DNA from: UBA2357 sp041916775
GTDB lineage: Bacteria > Pseudomonadota > Gammaproteobacteria > Burkholderiales > Rhodocyclaceae
NCBI GenBank assembly: GCA_041916775.1
Contig: JAYRYZ010000013.1
Location: forward strand, 62,001 to 126,000
Direction: 5' to 3'
DNA: 64,000 nt
The notes under the pieces are model-generated. The model did no database searches and was not told the DNA's origin. It was given only the letters and a program-made list of their open reading frames with translations. A program made the translations under genes and the position numbers. Position 1 is the first letter of the stretch. Every line of letters starts with the position of its first letter. Positions 1 to 9,081 of the stretch are shown piece by piece.

Positions 1-117
1 GGCTGGCTGTATGTGGAGTCGGAAGCCCCTTTGGCGAAGCTCGGTGATTGGCGCACGGTCAAACAAGGCAAGGCGGGCCAGGTCAATTTTCATCTGATGC
101 AAGGACCTAGCGAATGA
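1..117 (+). CDS. rsmD: RsmD C-terminus (16S rRNA m2G966 methyltransferase), 5' part outside window
   Basis: An open frame enters from the left edge and gives 38 residues ending VNFHLMQGPSE. The stretch WLYVESEAPL...GDWRTVKQGKAG resembles the end of RsmD, the SAM-dependent methyltransferase that modifies G966 of 16S rRNA. No catalytic motif lies in the visible part, so the call rests on this tail and on the usual rsmD-coaD gene order. Its stop overlaps the coaD start (ATGA), which implies translational coupling. Confidence 0.7.
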   Translation, partial: GWLYVESEAPLAKLGDWRTVKQGKAGQVNFHLMQGPSE

Positions 118-605
118 AAGAAGCGGTGGCGGTCTATCCCGGCACCTTCGACCCCTTCACCCGTGGCCACGAAGACCTCGTGCGGCGGGGCCTGCTGCTG
201 TTCGACAAGATCATCGTCGCAGTGGCGGAAAGCCGGACGAAGGCTCCATTGTTCCCGCTCGCCGAACGGGTCGAGATTGCGCGGGAGATCCTCTCCCCGT
301 TTCCCAACGTGGAGGTCGTCGGGTTCGACTGCCTGCTGATGGATTTTCTCCACACCACCAATGCACGCCTGATCCTGCGCGGACTGCGTGCGGTCTCCGA
401 CTTCGAGTACGAATTCCAGATGGCGGGCATGAACCGCAAGCTTTATCCGAACGTCGAGACCGTATTCCTCACCCCTGCCGAAGAGTACATGTTCATCTCG
501 GCCACGATGGTGCGCGAGATCGCGCGCCTTGGCGGCGATGTGAGCAAGTTCGTGCAACCCCCCGTGCTCGAGCGGCTACGCCGCAATCCGCCGGGTAAAT
601 CCTGA
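114..605 (+). CDS. coaD: Phosphopantetheine adenylyltransferase
   Basis: The 163-residue protein has the usual family length. It catalyses the fourth step of coenzyme A synthesis, transfer of AMP from ATP to 4'-phosphopantetheine, in the cytoplasm. YPGTFDPFTRGHEDLVRR at residues 8-25 is the nucleotidyltransferase signature with the T-x-G-H ATP-binding motif. FISATMVREIARLGGDVS near residue 130 is the second conserved (ISSTxxR-like) motif. The start at 114 overlaps the rsmD stop, and the ferredoxin gene follows 19 bases after the stop, so the three genes are probably one transcript. Confidence 0.96.
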   Translation: MKEAVAVYPGTFDPFTRGHEDLVRRGLLLFDKIIVAVAESRTKAPLFPLAERVEIAREILSPFPNVEVVGFDCLLMDFLHTTNARLILRGLRAVSDFEYEFQMAGMNRKLYPNVETVFLTPAEEYMFISATMVREIARLGGDVSKFVQPPVLERLRRNPPGKS

Positions 606-624
606 AACTGGAGAAACAGCAATC

Positions 625-873
625 ATGGCCTTGATGATTACCGACGAATGCATCAATTGTGATGTGTGCGAGCCGGAATGCCCCAACGGAGCAATCTACC
701 AGGGAGAGGAGATCTACGAGATCGACCCGACCAAATGCACCGAATGCGTCGGCCATTTCGACGAACCACAGTGCCAGCAGGTCTGTCCGGTCGACTGTAT
801 CCCGCTCAACCCGGACATCGTGGAGAGCAAGGAACAACTGATGGAGAAGTTCCTGAAGCTCACGAACAAGTGA
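625..873 (+). CDS. YfhL-type 2[4Fe-4S] ferredoxin
   Basis: This is an 82-residue electron carrier. Cys9, 12, 15 and 19 (CINCDVCEPECP) and Cys38, 41, 50, 54 and 58 (CTECVGHFDEPQCQQVCPVDC split by eight residues) form two cubane cluster sites. The long gap within the second motif is typical of the YfhL / Alvin-type ferredoxins found next to coaD in proteobacteria. It has no signal peptide and is cytoplasmic. The ribosome site GGAGAAAC lies about 8 bases before ATG. Its redox partner cannot be read from this context. Anaerobic aromatic degraders use similar ferredoxins, but those genes are not nearby. Confidence 0.92.
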   Translation: MALMITDECINCDVCEPECPNGAIYQGEEIYEIDPTKCTECVGHFDEPQCQQVCPVDCIPLNPDIVESKEQLMEKFLKLTNK

Positions 874-933
874 GGCGACGGCCTGCGCCGACACCTCTCA
901 CTTCGGCGTTGTTGCATGCGCCACATAGACGGA

Positions 934-960
934 CGCCCCGCAATGCGGGGCGCCGTCGTC
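934..960. terminator. Convergent-gene hairpin terminator
   Basis: A perfect 8-bp stem CGCCCCGC-AAT-GCGGGGCG at 934-952 sits between the ferredoxin gene and the oppositely oriented dynamin-like gene. The T-tract is weak on both strands (CCGTCGTCTT follows on +), so it may be a bidirectional terminator of modest strength. Confidence 0.55.
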
Positions 961-978
961 TTGACGACCTTCTCCCGG

Positions 979-2955
979 TCAGGCTGCGCGCGGTTCGGTT
1001 GCTTCCGAGTGCGCGGCATCGTCAGCCGGAAGACCGAGCGCGGCACGAATGCCCGCCGCGAATTCGTCCAACTCTTCCAACTGCGCAAGCATCGCCGCTT
1101 CGGACTGGCGCAGTTCCTCGACACGATCCTCGAGCGTGTCAGTCGCCTGATGGATGCGCTTGACGCTCTCCAGCCGGCGCTTCAACTGCAGCTGGTACTC
1201 CCGCACCTGCGTCTCGAGCGGTGACATCACCGCACGCAACCACTGCTCCACGTCCCGGTTGGCGATCTCGAAGGTCCGCCGCGCCTGCACCGCCACCGTC
1301 TCGAAGAACTTCTCGGTGAGTGCCTGCTTGCCGGTCGTGACGAGCGTCAACGTGGTGTTCACCTGGCGGTTGAAGATGTCCTCCAGCCGGTCCAGTTCCT
1401 GTTCGTAGCGCTGGGTCGAGAAGGTCTCCGGCGGCGTCAGCTTGAGCCCATGCTCGACGCTGAAGCGGCGATACATCGTGTCCAGCATCGCGGTGATCTC
1501 GACGATCTCCTGGTTGGACTTGGCGAGGTTCTCCCGCAGCCGGCCGAAATACGACTCCATCGCCTCAGAGAGGCCGCGTGAGAACGACGACTCGAGCATC
1601 GCCTCACGGGTGCGTCGGGTCTCGTCGCGCAAGGTATCGAGCCCAAGATGGGTCAGGAGGTTGTTGGTGAGGTTGGTGAACACCGAGCGCACCGCGTAGT
1701 ACTTCTGCAACCCCTGCTCGAACTCGGCCTTCTCGCTACGGATCTTGCGCATCATGTACTCGATGACGCTCTGGTTCTTGCCGCGCAAGTCGGTCAGCTC
1801 GCCAAGTTGCTCGCGCAGGCCGGAAAGACGGGCGTCGAGCAGTCCGCGCGTCTGCGCAACGACGTCGCCGATCTCGCCCATCGTACTTTCCGCGACGATC
1901 TCCTGCTTGGTCGGCAACAGATCAGAAGACAGCGCGCGCTCGAACGCGGGCAGACGGCTGCGCGCAACCAGACCGGCATCTCCGTGGATGCGCCCCACCA
2001 GCCCCTTTTGCGCGGAAACCGGAAAGACGCTCTCCTCAGGCACTTCGAGCATTTCCGCCACGGACTTCACCTGGCGACCGATTTCGGCTTCGATGCGTGC
2101 ATCGTCGCGCAGGCCGTCCCACAGCCCGTCGATCTTGTTCAGGACCACCATGCGCCCCTTCCGGCCACGCTTCCCGCCCTGCACATACTCGTGCCAGATC
2201 GCCAGGTCACTCTGCGTGACTCCGGTGTCGGCCGCGAGGATGAACAGCACTGCATGCGCATTCGGCAACAGCGAGAAGGTCAGCTCCGGCTCGGCCCCGA
2301 TTGCGTTCAACCCGGGCGTATCGAGCACCACCAACCCCTGCTCGAGAAGCGGATGGCGGAACTGGATCACCGCATGGCGCCAGCGCGGAATCTCGAACCG
2401 CCCGGAGGCGTCTGCCTTCAGTCCGCGCTCACCGCTGGGGTCTATCGAGAAGCCCAGCGCCCGGCACTCCTCTTCGCTGACCCGCTCTGTCTCGCCGACC
2501 CGCCCGAGCGCCGCCTGCAAACTGGGCAGCGATTCGCTGTCGAGTTGCTCGATCACCCATTCGTCCGGGGTCTGCTTCAACTCGGTGATGCTGGCGCTCT
2601 TTTGCCGCGTACGAATCGGCAGCAAACGGATCTCGGGGCGGCCACCGGTGGTCCACATCAGCTCGGTGGGACACATCGTGGTGCGCCCGGCGCTGGAAGG
2701 CAGAATCCGGTCACCGTAATCGGAGAAGAAGATCGCGTTGATGAGTTCCGACTTGCCACGCGAGAACTCCGCCACGAATGCAATCGTCAGCTTGTCCTCG
2801 CGCAGTCTCTCCAGCACGTATTGCAGCCGCAGGTCGCTCTGGGCATCACCGATATCGTTCCTTGCGAGCCACTGCCGCAGCCGCGTCACGTTCGCACCGA
2901 CCTCGTCGCGCCAATCGCCGTACGCAGAAATCTGTTCAACCAGGCTCATGGCCAT
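979..2955 (-). CDS. Dynamin-family large GTPase
   Basis: This is a 658-residue protein. The G1 P-loop AEFSRGKSEL (Gly67-Lys68-Ser69), G3 LDTPGLNAIG (from residue 211) and G4 LNKID (272-276) mark a dynamin-superfamily GTPase domain in the first 340 residues. The rest is helical and charged with heptad-like runs, as in bacterial dynamin-like proteins that remodel or tether membranes. No clear transmembrane segment is visible, so membrane contact would be peripheral or through the stalk. It is a single gene transcribed towards the ferredoxin. GGAG about 6 bases before the ATG at 2955 supports that start, although ATG 2949 is also possible. Its role in this organism is not known from sequence. 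Confidence 0.85.
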   Translation of the reverse strand: MAMSLVEQISAYGDWRDEVGANVTRLRQWLARNDIGDAQSDLRLQYVLERLREDKLTIAFVAEFSRGKSELINAIFFSDYGDRILPSSAGRTTMCPTELMWTTGGRPEIRLLPIRTRQKSASITELKQTPDEWVIEQLDSESLPSLQAALGRVGETERVSEEECRALGFSIDPSGERGLKADASGRFEIPRWRHAVIQFRHPLLEQGLVVLDTPGLNAIGAEPELTFSLLPNAHAVLFILAADTGVTQSDLAIWHEYVQGGKRGRKGRMVVLNKIDGLWDGLRDDARIEAEIGRQVKSVAEMLEVPEESVFPVSAQKGLVGRIHGDAGLVARSRLPAFERALSSDLLPTKQEIVAESTMGEIGDVVAQTRGLLDARLSGLREQLGELTDLRGKNQSVIEYMMRKIRSEKAEFEQGLQKYYAVRSVFTNLTNNLLTHLGLDTLRDETRRTREAMLESSFSRGLSEAMESYFGRLRENLAKSNQEIVEITAMLDTMYRRFSVEHGLKLTPPETFSTQRYEQELDRLEDIFNRQVNTTLTLVTTGKQALTEKFFETVAVQARRTFEIANRDVEQWLRAVMSPLETQVREYQLQLKRRLESVKRIHQATDTLEDRVEELRQSEAAMLAQLEELDEFAAGIRAALGLPADDAAHSEATEPRAA

Positions 2956-3097
2956 GTCACTCCAGCCCCGGCAGCGCCGGGAAACGCGGTTTCAACGCAG
3001 GTGAATAGCATAGTCCCGAATGCCGGTTGCTGCAAAACGGTGAGGCCAGGCTTCCGGACGAGCGGCAGGCGCGAACCGCCAGGCGCGGGGGCGTCCC

Positions 3098-3913
3098 TCA
3101 GCGGGCCTGGCACGCGGGACACCAGTAGGTGGCGCGCTGCCCGATCACCGCGCGCTTCACGCCACAACCACAAATCAAACAGGGCAGATCATCGCGCCCG
3201 TAAACGAAGTAATTCTGCTGAAAATAGCCTGGCTGCCCATCCCCGCCGACGAAATCACGCAACGTACTGCCGCCGGCCGCGATCGCCTCGGTAAGCGTCT
3301 CCCGGATGGTTCCGGCCAGCCTTGCGCAGCGCTGCGGGCCGAGCCTGGAAGCCGGCACCATGGGATTGATGCGCGCACGGAACAGGCTCTCGGACGCATA
3401 GATGTTTCCCACACCGACGACCCGCCGCCCATCCATGATCGCCTGCTTGATCGCGACCCGGGTTCCACGCGTCTGACGATACAGCCACGCGCCGTCGAAT
3501 CCGTCTCCGAGCGGCTCAGGCCCGAGCCCGGCAAGCAGTGCGTGCGCATCCGCCCCTGCATCGCTCCACGCAAACAGGCCGAAACGACGCGGATCGCGGT
3601 AGCGCAGCGTGATATCTCCCAACACCAGATCCACATGATCATGCGCCCCGGGCGGCGAATGCGAGGGCACGATGCGCAGGCTGCCGGACATGCCCAAATG
3701 CACGACCAGCCCACCGTGCGTGAAGTCGAACAACAGGTACTTCGCCCGACGCCGCACCGCAACGACGTCACCACCGACGAGTTGCTCGTGCAGGCACGCG
3801 GGAACCGGCAGGCGCAGGCGCGGATTGCGCACCTGCACATCAGTGATCACGGCGCCGGTCACCGACGGTGCAATTCCACGTCGGGTCGTTTCGACTTCGG
3901 GCAGTTCTGGCAT
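3098..3913 (-). CDS. mutM: Formamidopyrimidine-DNA glycosylase (Fpg)
   Basis: The 271-residue bifunctional glycosylase / AP lyase removes 8-oxoguanine and formamidopyrimidines. The start at 3913 gives MPELPEVETTRRGI, in which Pro2 is the catalytic nucleophile and Glu3 the acid, so upstream in-frame starts are wrong. RRRAKYLLFDF carries the conserved lysine. The C-terminus holds the zinc finger CLICGCGVK...CPACQ with four cysteines. HLGMSGSLRI is the conserved DNA-contact segment. It is divergent from the TPR gene, and the two share a 172-base promoter region. Confidence 0.97.
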   Translation of the reverse strand: MPELPEVETTRRGIAPSVTGAVITDVQVRNPRLRLPVPACLHEQLVGGDVVAVRRRAKYLLFDFTHGGLVVHLGMSGSLRIVPSHSPPGAHDHVDLVLGDITLRYRDPRRFGLFAWSDAGADAHALLAGLGPEPLGDGFDGAWLYRQTRGTRVAIKQAIMDGRRVVGVGNIYASESLFRARINPMVPASRLGPQRCARLAGTIRETLTEAIAAGGSTLRDFVGGDGQPGYFQQNYFVYGRDDLPCLICGCGVKRAVIGQRATYWCPACQAR

Positions 3914-4085
3914 TGCAACACCGCGAATAACTATCAGGCTTGCTGTCGCAAGCGGAAAGTGCATAACATGCGGCGAACGTAAATGGATCCCGCCACTCCA
4001 AGCACATCCTAACGCGTAACACCGCTTCGACAAACCGCCGACGCGGTCGCTGCGACGCAACACCTCCGCCCCGAGCTCCGAACCT

Positions 4086-5789
4086 ATGAAACGCTACATC
4101 GTCTCGCTGTCCCTTGCGCTACTAATCAGCACAGCACCCTTGGCGCGTGCCGACACCGAAGCGGCGAGCGCGCCGGGCGTTGCCGCGGCCACGCCACAAA
4201 CGCTCACGCCCGAAACGCTCTACCTCCTGCTGCTAGCCGAGATTGCCGGAGCACGCGGCGAGATCGGCGTATCGCTCGACGCCTACGCACGGCTGGCGCG
4301 CGGCACCGAGGATGCACGCATCGCCAAGCGCGCCACCGAGATCGCGCTGTTTGCACGCGATTTCGCGATGGCGGCCGAGACCGCGGAAATATGGGCCCGC
4401 CTCGACCCGAGCTCCGAGGAGGCCCGCAAGATCCTCGCGAGCGTTCTCGCAGGCGAAGGCAATCGCCTCGACGAGGTTCAGATCGAACTCGCACGCATCC
4501 TCGCAAATCATCCGGAGCAGTTGGAGCAACATCTGCTCGGGCTCAATCGCGCACTGGCGCGCCTGCCGGACAAATCGATTGTCTATGCGATCGTTGAGCG
4601 GCTCACGGCGCCCTACCTTCAGGAGCCGTCCGCGCAGTTCGCACTTGCACAGGCCGCGCTTGGCCTGGACGACAAGGTCCGCGCGTATCAGCGCCTGGAT
4701 GAAGCGCTCGCGAAGCGCCCCGGCTGGGAGCCGGCCGTCCTGCTCAAGGCACAACTCCTGATCCAGGACGCGCGCGCCGGGGAAGCTGCCGATCAGCTCG
4801 GCGAAGCACTCGCGCGCAAGCCCGACGACGCCAATCTGCGCCTGGCGTATGCACGCGCCCTCGTTGCCAACCAGCGGCTTGAAGAGTCACGTGAGCAGTT
4901 CCAGCGCCTGCTGGACGCAAACCCTGGTGACCGGGACATGCTCTTCGCCGTGGCGTTGCTGTCCTTCCAGCTCGGAGATCTCGACCGCGCCTATGAGCTC
5001 TTCGAGCGGACGCTGGCCGCCGGCCACCCGGAGGCCGACGGCATCAGGCTGAACCTCGGCAACATCGCCGAGCGCCGTCAGGACGACAGCGCCGCGCTGC
5101 GCTGGTATCACCAGGTCATGCCCGGTCGGCAGTATGTTGACGCATTGACGAGGATCGCCGTCATCCTTGCCCGTGGCGGTCACCTGGACGCTGCGCGCAT
5201 GCGCCTTTCGCAGGCGGAGGTTGACGCGGATGAGCGCAAGCGCCTGCAGATCGTCGAGGCGGGGCTGTTACGCGACGCCGATCGGGCACCGGAGGCGCTC
5301 GAGCTGCTCGAAGGGCTTCTGTCTGCAACGCCGGACGACCCCGATCTGCTCTACGAGACCGCAATGATGGCGGAGAGGGCGCAGCAGGTGGAAGCGATGG
5401 AGAGGCACCTGCGCCGCCTCCTCGTACTGCAACCCGACCACGCCCACGCCTACAATGCGCTCGGCTATTCACTCGCCGACCGCGGCATGCGCCTGGACGA
5501 GGCCGAGGCGCTGGTGATGCGCGCGCTCGAGTTGCAGCCCGACGATCCTTACATCATGGACAGTGTTGGCTGGGTGCGTTTCCGTCGAGGTGATGCCGCC
5601 GGCGCTCTCCCCCATCTCGAGCGTGCCCACGGGCTACGTGCCGACCCCGAGATTGCCGCGCACCTCGGGGAGGTGCTGTGGGTGTTGGGCCGCAGCGCCG
5701 ACGCCCGCAGGATCTGGGACGCAGCGCTTGCAGCGGACCCCAAGAATCGCGTGCTCGTCGACACCGTCAAGCGCCTGACCGGGAAATGA
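4086..5789 (+). CDS. Exported tetratricopeptide-repeat protein
   Basis: This 567-residue protein begins with a classic signal peptide (MKRYIVSLSLALLISTAPLA, cleavage near ARA-DT). The mature part is built of helical TPR units throughout, for example DRGMRLDEAEALVMRALEL and the following DPYIMDSVGWVRFRRGD block near residues 455-500. It is probably a periplasmic or outer-membrane-associated scaffold. Its stop is 8 bases from lolB, and a TPR gene before lolB-ispE is a recurrent betaproteobacterial order, which suggests a role linked to envelope assembly. No enzymatic motif is seen. Confidence 0.85.
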   Translation: MKRYIVSLSLALLISTAPLARADTEAASAPGVAAATPQTLTPETLYLLLLAEIAGARGEIGVSLDAYARLARGTEDARIAKRATEIALFARDFAMAAETAEIWARLDPSSEEARKILASVLAGEGNRLDEVQIELARILANHPEQLEQHLLGLNRALARLPDKSIVYAIVERLTAPYLQEPSAQFALAQAALGLDDKVRAYQRLDEALAKRPGWEPAVLLKAQLLIQDARAGEAADQLGEALARKPDDANLRLAYARALVANQRLEESREQFQRLLDANPGDRDMLFAVALLSFQLGDLDRAYELFERTLAAGHPEADGIRLNLGNIAERRQDDSAALRWYHQVMPGRQYVDALTRIAVILARGGHLDAARMRLSQAEVDADERKRLQIVEAGLLRDADRAPEALELLEGLLSATPDDPDLLYETAMMAERAQQVEAMERHLRRLLVLQPDHAHAYNALGYSLADRGMRLDEAEALVMRALELQPDDPYIMDSVGWVRFRRGDAAGALPHLERAHGLRADPEIAAHLGEVLWVLGRSADARRIWDAALAADPKNRVLVDTVKRLTGK

Positions 5790-5796
5790 ACCGCCG

Positions 5797-6402
5797 ATGA
5801 GCGTGTCACATCTTTCGATCCGCGTGCCCGTCAACTTGGGCAGGCGGTTGCTGCCGCTAGCCGTCGCGGCGCTCGCGGGCTGTACGACCCCACCCGTTCT
5901 CCAGTCGCCGCAGGCCGCTCACCGGACACTGGTGACGGCATTCACGCTGGAGGGGCGGCTCGCCGCGAGCGATGGCGTACGCAACGCGAATGGCAGCGTC
6001 GTGTGGACGCACGGGGCGACGCGGGACGAATGGAGCGCAGTGAGCCCACTCGGACAAATCGTCGCACGTATCACCGCCGATGCAAGCGGGGCGGTACTCG
6101 ACACCCATGACGGCCAGCGGCATGCAGCCCCAGATATCGACAGCCTGCTGCCTGAGATCGTCGGTGTACAGCTACCGGTCGCAGCCTTGACGCACTGGGT
6201 GCAGGCCGTGCCACGCAGCGGCGCCCGCGTTCTTCAGATCGACGATGCCGGTCGTCCTGCACGCATCAGCGACGCTGGCTGGATCATCGACTATACCCGC
6301 TATGCGGACGACACTCCTGGCGCCACGCCGGTCCGGATGGACGCGCATTGGGGCGAAACCCGCATCAGACTCCTGATCGACGCATGGACACCCGCCCCCT
6401 GA
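5797..6402 (+). CDS. lolB: Outer-membrane lipoprotein insertion protein LolB
   Basis: The 201-residue protein has a lipoprotein signal ending in the lipobox LAGC (Cys at about residue 29), so it is lipid-anchored in the outer membrane. LolB accepts lipoproteins from LolA and inserts them into the inner leaflet of the outer membrane. FTLEGRLAASDG...NGSVVWTHG and the WSAVSPLGQIVARI strand match the LolB fold opening. The gene lies between a TPR protein and ispE, its usual place, and overlaps ispE by 19 bases. Sequence conservation in this family is low, so context carries part of the call. Confidence 0.9.
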   Translation: MSVSHLSIRVPVNLGRRLLPLAVAALAGCTTPPVLQSPQAAHRTLVTAFTLEGRLAASDGVRNANGSVVWTHGATRDEWSAVSPLGQIVARITADASGAVLDTHDGQRHAAPDIDSLLPEIVGVQLPVAALTHWVQAVPRSGARVLQIDDAGRPARISDAGWIIDYTRYADDTPGATPVRMDAHWGETRIRLLIDAWTPAP

Positions 6403-7241
6403 CTCATCTCCGCGATTGCCCGGCCCCCGCCAAGCTCAACCTCTTCCTGCACGTCACCGGCCGCAGGCCGGACGGCTACCATCTGTTGCAGTCGGCGTTT
6501 CGCATGATCGACCTCGCCGACCGGCTGAGCTTCACGCTGCGCGAAGACGGCCTAATCCGGCGCGCTAACGATGTCCCGGGCGTGCCGGCCGAGACCGATC
6601 TCGTCGTTCGCGCGGCACGGCTGCTGCGTGAAGCGACGGCCACCCCGCTCGGCGCCGACATCGCCGTCTGCAAGCGCATCCCGATGGGCGGCGGCCTGGG
6701 CGGCGGCAGTTCGGATGCTGCCACCACACTGATTGCGCTGAACCACCTGTGGGGCACGCAATTGCGCCGGCCCGAACTCGCGCAATTGGGGCTGCGCCTT
6801 GGAGCCGACGTGCCGTTCTTCATTCACGGCCGCACCGCCTTCGTGGAGGGGATCGGGGAACACATGCAGACACTGACGCTCACCCCGAGCTGCTACGTCG
6901 TGCTGAGCCCTGGAGTGGAGATTCCGACACGCGAGATTTTCCAGTCGGAGGACTTGACGCGAAACTCGGAACCTATCAAAATCTCGGACTTCGTTGGGGG
7001 CACTACCAGAAACGACCTGCAAGCCGTGGCCTGCAAACTGTATCCGGCGGTGCTTCATGCAATCGAATGGTTGAGTTCATACGCACCGGCTCGAATGACA
7101 GGCTCTGGTTCGTGTATATTCGCCGAGTTCGATAGCATCTCGGCCGCAGACGATGTCGCCAGACGATGCCCGGCGCCATGGATGGCGTGGGTTGCAGGAA
7201 GCGTGGATAAACATCCGCTTCACGACTGGTTGGCCGATTAG
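6384..7241 (+). CDS. ispE: 4-diphosphocytidyl-2-C-methyl-D-erythritol kinase
   Basis: This 285-residue GHMP kinase phosphorylates CDP-methylerythritol in the non-mevalonate isoprenoid pathway. PAPAKLNLFLHVTGRRPDGY near the N-terminus contains the conserved substrate lysine and Asp-Gly-Tyr. GGGLGGGSSDAATTL around residue 100 is the GHMP ATP-binding loop. MTGSGSCIFAEF is motif III. The start at 6384 places the AKLNL motif at the usual distance from the N-terminus. The gene overlaps lolB and is followed 13 bases later by tRNA-Gln. Confidence 0.97.
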   Translation: MDTRPLTHLRDCPAPAKLNLFLHVTGRRPDGYHLLQSAFRMIDLADRLSFTLREDGLIRRANDVPGVPAETDLVVRAARLLREATATPLGADIAVCKRIPMGGGLGGGSSDAATTLIALNHLWGTQLRRPELAQLGLRLGADVPFFIHGRTAFVEGIGEHMQTLTLTPSCYVVLSPGVEIPTREIFQSEDLTRNSEPIKISDFVGGTTRNDLQAVACKLYPAVLHAIEWLSSYAPARMTGSGSCIFAEFDSISAADDVARRCPAPWMAWVAGSVDKHPLHDWLAD

Positions 7242-7254
7242 CGAAACGATTTCT

Positions 7255-7331
7255 TGGGGAGTCGCCAAGTTGGTTAAGGCACCGGATTTTGATTCCGGCA
7301 TTCGAGGGTTCGAATCCTTCCTCCCCAGCCA
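7255..7331 (+). tRNA. tRNA-Gln (anticodon TTG)
   Basis: The 77 bases fold as a complete cloverleaf. The acceptor stem pairs TGGGGAG with CTCCCCA, followed by discriminator G and an encoded CCA at 7329-7331. The anticodon arm is CCGGA-TTTTGAT-TCCGG with TTG in the loop. The T arm is GAGGG-TTCGAAT-CCTTC. Co-transcription with ispE and prs is likely. The integrase element is 3.6 kb away and did not use this tRNA as its site. Confidence 0.98.
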
Positions 7332-7338
7332 ATTCCCG

Positions 7339-7372
7339 CGGGCAGGCTGACAAGCCTGCCCGAGTTGTTTGT
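7339..7372 (+). terminator. Hairpin between tRNA-Gln and prs
   Basis: The perfect 9-bp stem CGGGCAGGC-TGACAA-GCCTGCCCG is followed by AGTTGTTTGT. It probably limits read-through or defines the tRNA 3' end. The T-tract is imperfect, so partial read-through into prs is plausible. Confidence 0.6.
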
Positions 7373-7411
7373 AGCCTCTCAAATGTCATTATCGGTTTCG
7401 GAGATTCGGTC

Positions 7412-8362
7412 ATGCCCCGTGGCAGCCTGATGGTCTTCACCGGCAACGCCAACCCCAAGCTCGCGTCCGACGTCGTGCGCCGCCTGGGGATCACGCTCGG
7501 AGCGGCGACCGTCGGTCGCTTCTCCGATGGCGAAGTCAATGTCGAACTGCTCGAGAACGTGCGCGGCAAGGATGTCTTCATCCTGCAACCGACCTGTTCC
7601 CCGACCAACGAGAACCTGATGGAATTGCTGGTGCTGGTGGATGCGCTCAAGCGCGCCTCGGCCGGCCGCATCACCGCAGCCATCCCCTACTTCGGCTATG
7701 CCCGCCAGGACCGCCGGCCGCGCTCGGCACGCGTGCCGATCACCGCCAAGGTAGTGGCGAACCTGCTGCAGGCCTGCGGCGTGCAGCGCCTCCTGACGAT
7801 GGACCTGCACGCAGACCAGATCCAGGGATTCTTCGACATCCCGGTGGATAACGTCTATGCCGCGCCGGTGCTGATCGCCGATCTCGACAAGCAGCGCCAC
7901 GAGAACCTCCTCATCGTGTCTCCGGACGTCGGCGGCGTGGTGCGCGCACGGGCATTCGCGAAGCGGCTGGAGTGCGATCTCGCGATCATCGACAAGCGCC
8001 GCCCGAAGGCGAACGTCTCGGAAGTGATGAACATCATCGGTGAGGTCAAGGACCGGACCTGCGTGATCATGGACGACATCGTGGATACCGCCGGCACGCT
8101 GTGCAAGGCCGCGACGGCGCTGAAGCAGAACGGCGCCCGCAAGGTACTCGCCTACTGCACTCACCCGGTACTATCCAACGCCGCGGCGGCACGCATCGCC
8201 GACTCAGATCTCGACGAGCTGGTCGTTACCGACACCATTCCGCTGCAGGAGGACGCCCGCGCCTGCGCGAAGATCCGCCAGATCTCCGTCGCCGCGCTGA
8301 TGGCCGACACCATGCTGCGCATCAGCAACGAGGAATCCGTGAGCTCGCTGTTCATGGAATGA
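7412..8362 (+). CDS. prs: Ribose-phosphate pyrophosphokinase (PRPP synthetase)
   Basis: The 316-residue enzyme makes PRPP from ribose 5-phosphate and ATP for nucleotide, histidine and tryptophan synthesis. MVFTGNANPKLA opens the domain. YARQDRRPR is the ATP / flexible-loop region, and CVIMDDIVDTAGTLCKAA is the PRPP-binding signature. The start at 7412 is chosen because CGGAG lies 10 bases before it and the family normally has five or six residues before MVFTGNANP. The tRNA-prs-rplY-pth-ychF order is typical of betaproteobacteria. Confidence 0.97.
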   Translation: MPRGSLMVFTGNANPKLASDVVRRLGITLGAATVGRFSDGEVNVELLENVRGKDVFILQPTCSPTNENLMELLVLVDALKRASAGRITAAIPYFGYARQDRRPRSARVPITAKVVANLLQACGVQRLLTMDLHADQIQGFFDIPVDNVYAAPVLIADLDKQRHENLLIVSPDVGGVVRARAFAKRLECDLAIIDKRRPKANVSEVMNIIGEVKDRTCVIMDDIVDTAGTLCKAATALKQNGARKVLAYCTHPVLSNAAAARIADSDLDELVVTDTIPLQEDARACAKIRQISVAALMADTMLRISNEESVSSLFME

Positions 8363-8446
8363 CTTTTCGCGCCGCGGCAGTTTCGCTGCGGCATCACCCC
8401 CATGCGTCTGGTCGCGGGCGCATGGAATCTCAACCAGGAGCAACAC

Positions 8447-9046
8447 ATGCAACTCTCTTTCAAGGCCACCAAGCGCGTTGAACAGGGCACGGGTGCGAGC
8501 CGCCGCCTGCGTCGCGCCGGCCAGGTGCCGGGCATCATCTACGGTGCGCACCTCGATGCCACCCCGATCACCCTCGACCACAACGAACTGTACCACCTGA
8601 TGCGCAAGGAGGCTTTCCACTCCTCCGTGCTCAGCATCGATCTCGAAGGCGCGAACGAAAGCGTCGTCCTGCGCGATGCCCAGTGGCATCCTTTCAAGCA
8701 GCAACTGCTGCACCTCGACTTCCAGCGCGTTTCTGCCTCCGAAAAGATGCACTTGAAGGTACCCCTGCACTTCATCAACGGCGAGATCTCGCCGGCGGTG
8801 AAGCTGGGCGGCGGCATGATCTCCCACGTCATCAATGAAGTGGACATCGCCTGCCTGCCGAAGGACCTGCCCGAGTTCATCGAGGTGGACCTGAAGGCAC
8901 TGGAGCTCGGCCAGTCGCTGCACATCTCCCAGCTGGTGCTGCCGGCGGGTGTCGAGGTGGTTCACCACGGCGAAGGCGATCCGGTCATCGTGACCGTGCT
9001 GAAGACCGGTGGCGAAGGCGGCGAAGGCGAAGCCGCCGCGGCCTGA
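8447..9046 (+). CDS. rplY: 50S ribosomal protein L25/general stress protein Ctc
   Basis: The protein has 199 residues, the long L25/CTC form. The N-terminal L25 domain (FKATKRVEQGTGASRRLRRA, IIYGAH) binds 5S rRNA. The C-terminal TL5/CTC beta domain follows from about residue 100. The tail is low-complexity (GGEGGEGEAAAA). The start at 8447 follows an AGGAG 7 bases upstream, so the further in-frame ATG at 8402 is rejected. It lies between prs and pth as usual. Confidence 0.96.
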   Translation: MQLSFKATKRVEQGTGASRRLRRAGQVPGIIYGAHLDATPITLDHNELYHLMRKEAFHSSVLSIDLEGANESVVLRDAQWHPFKQQLLHLDFQRVSASEKMHLKVPLHFINGEISPAVKLGGGMISHVINEVDIACLPKDLPEFIEVDLKALELGQSLHISQLVLPAGVEVVHHGEGDPVIVTVLKTGGEGGEGEAAAA

Positions 9047-9081
9047 TTGAGCCCGCAGCACACAGCCGGAGCAGGCCGAAC

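Noticed and set aside
7255..7331. tRNA-Gln as the integration site of the element
   Set aside because: The integrase lies 3.7 kb away after ychF, and no part of the tRNA 3' end is repeated at the right boundary.
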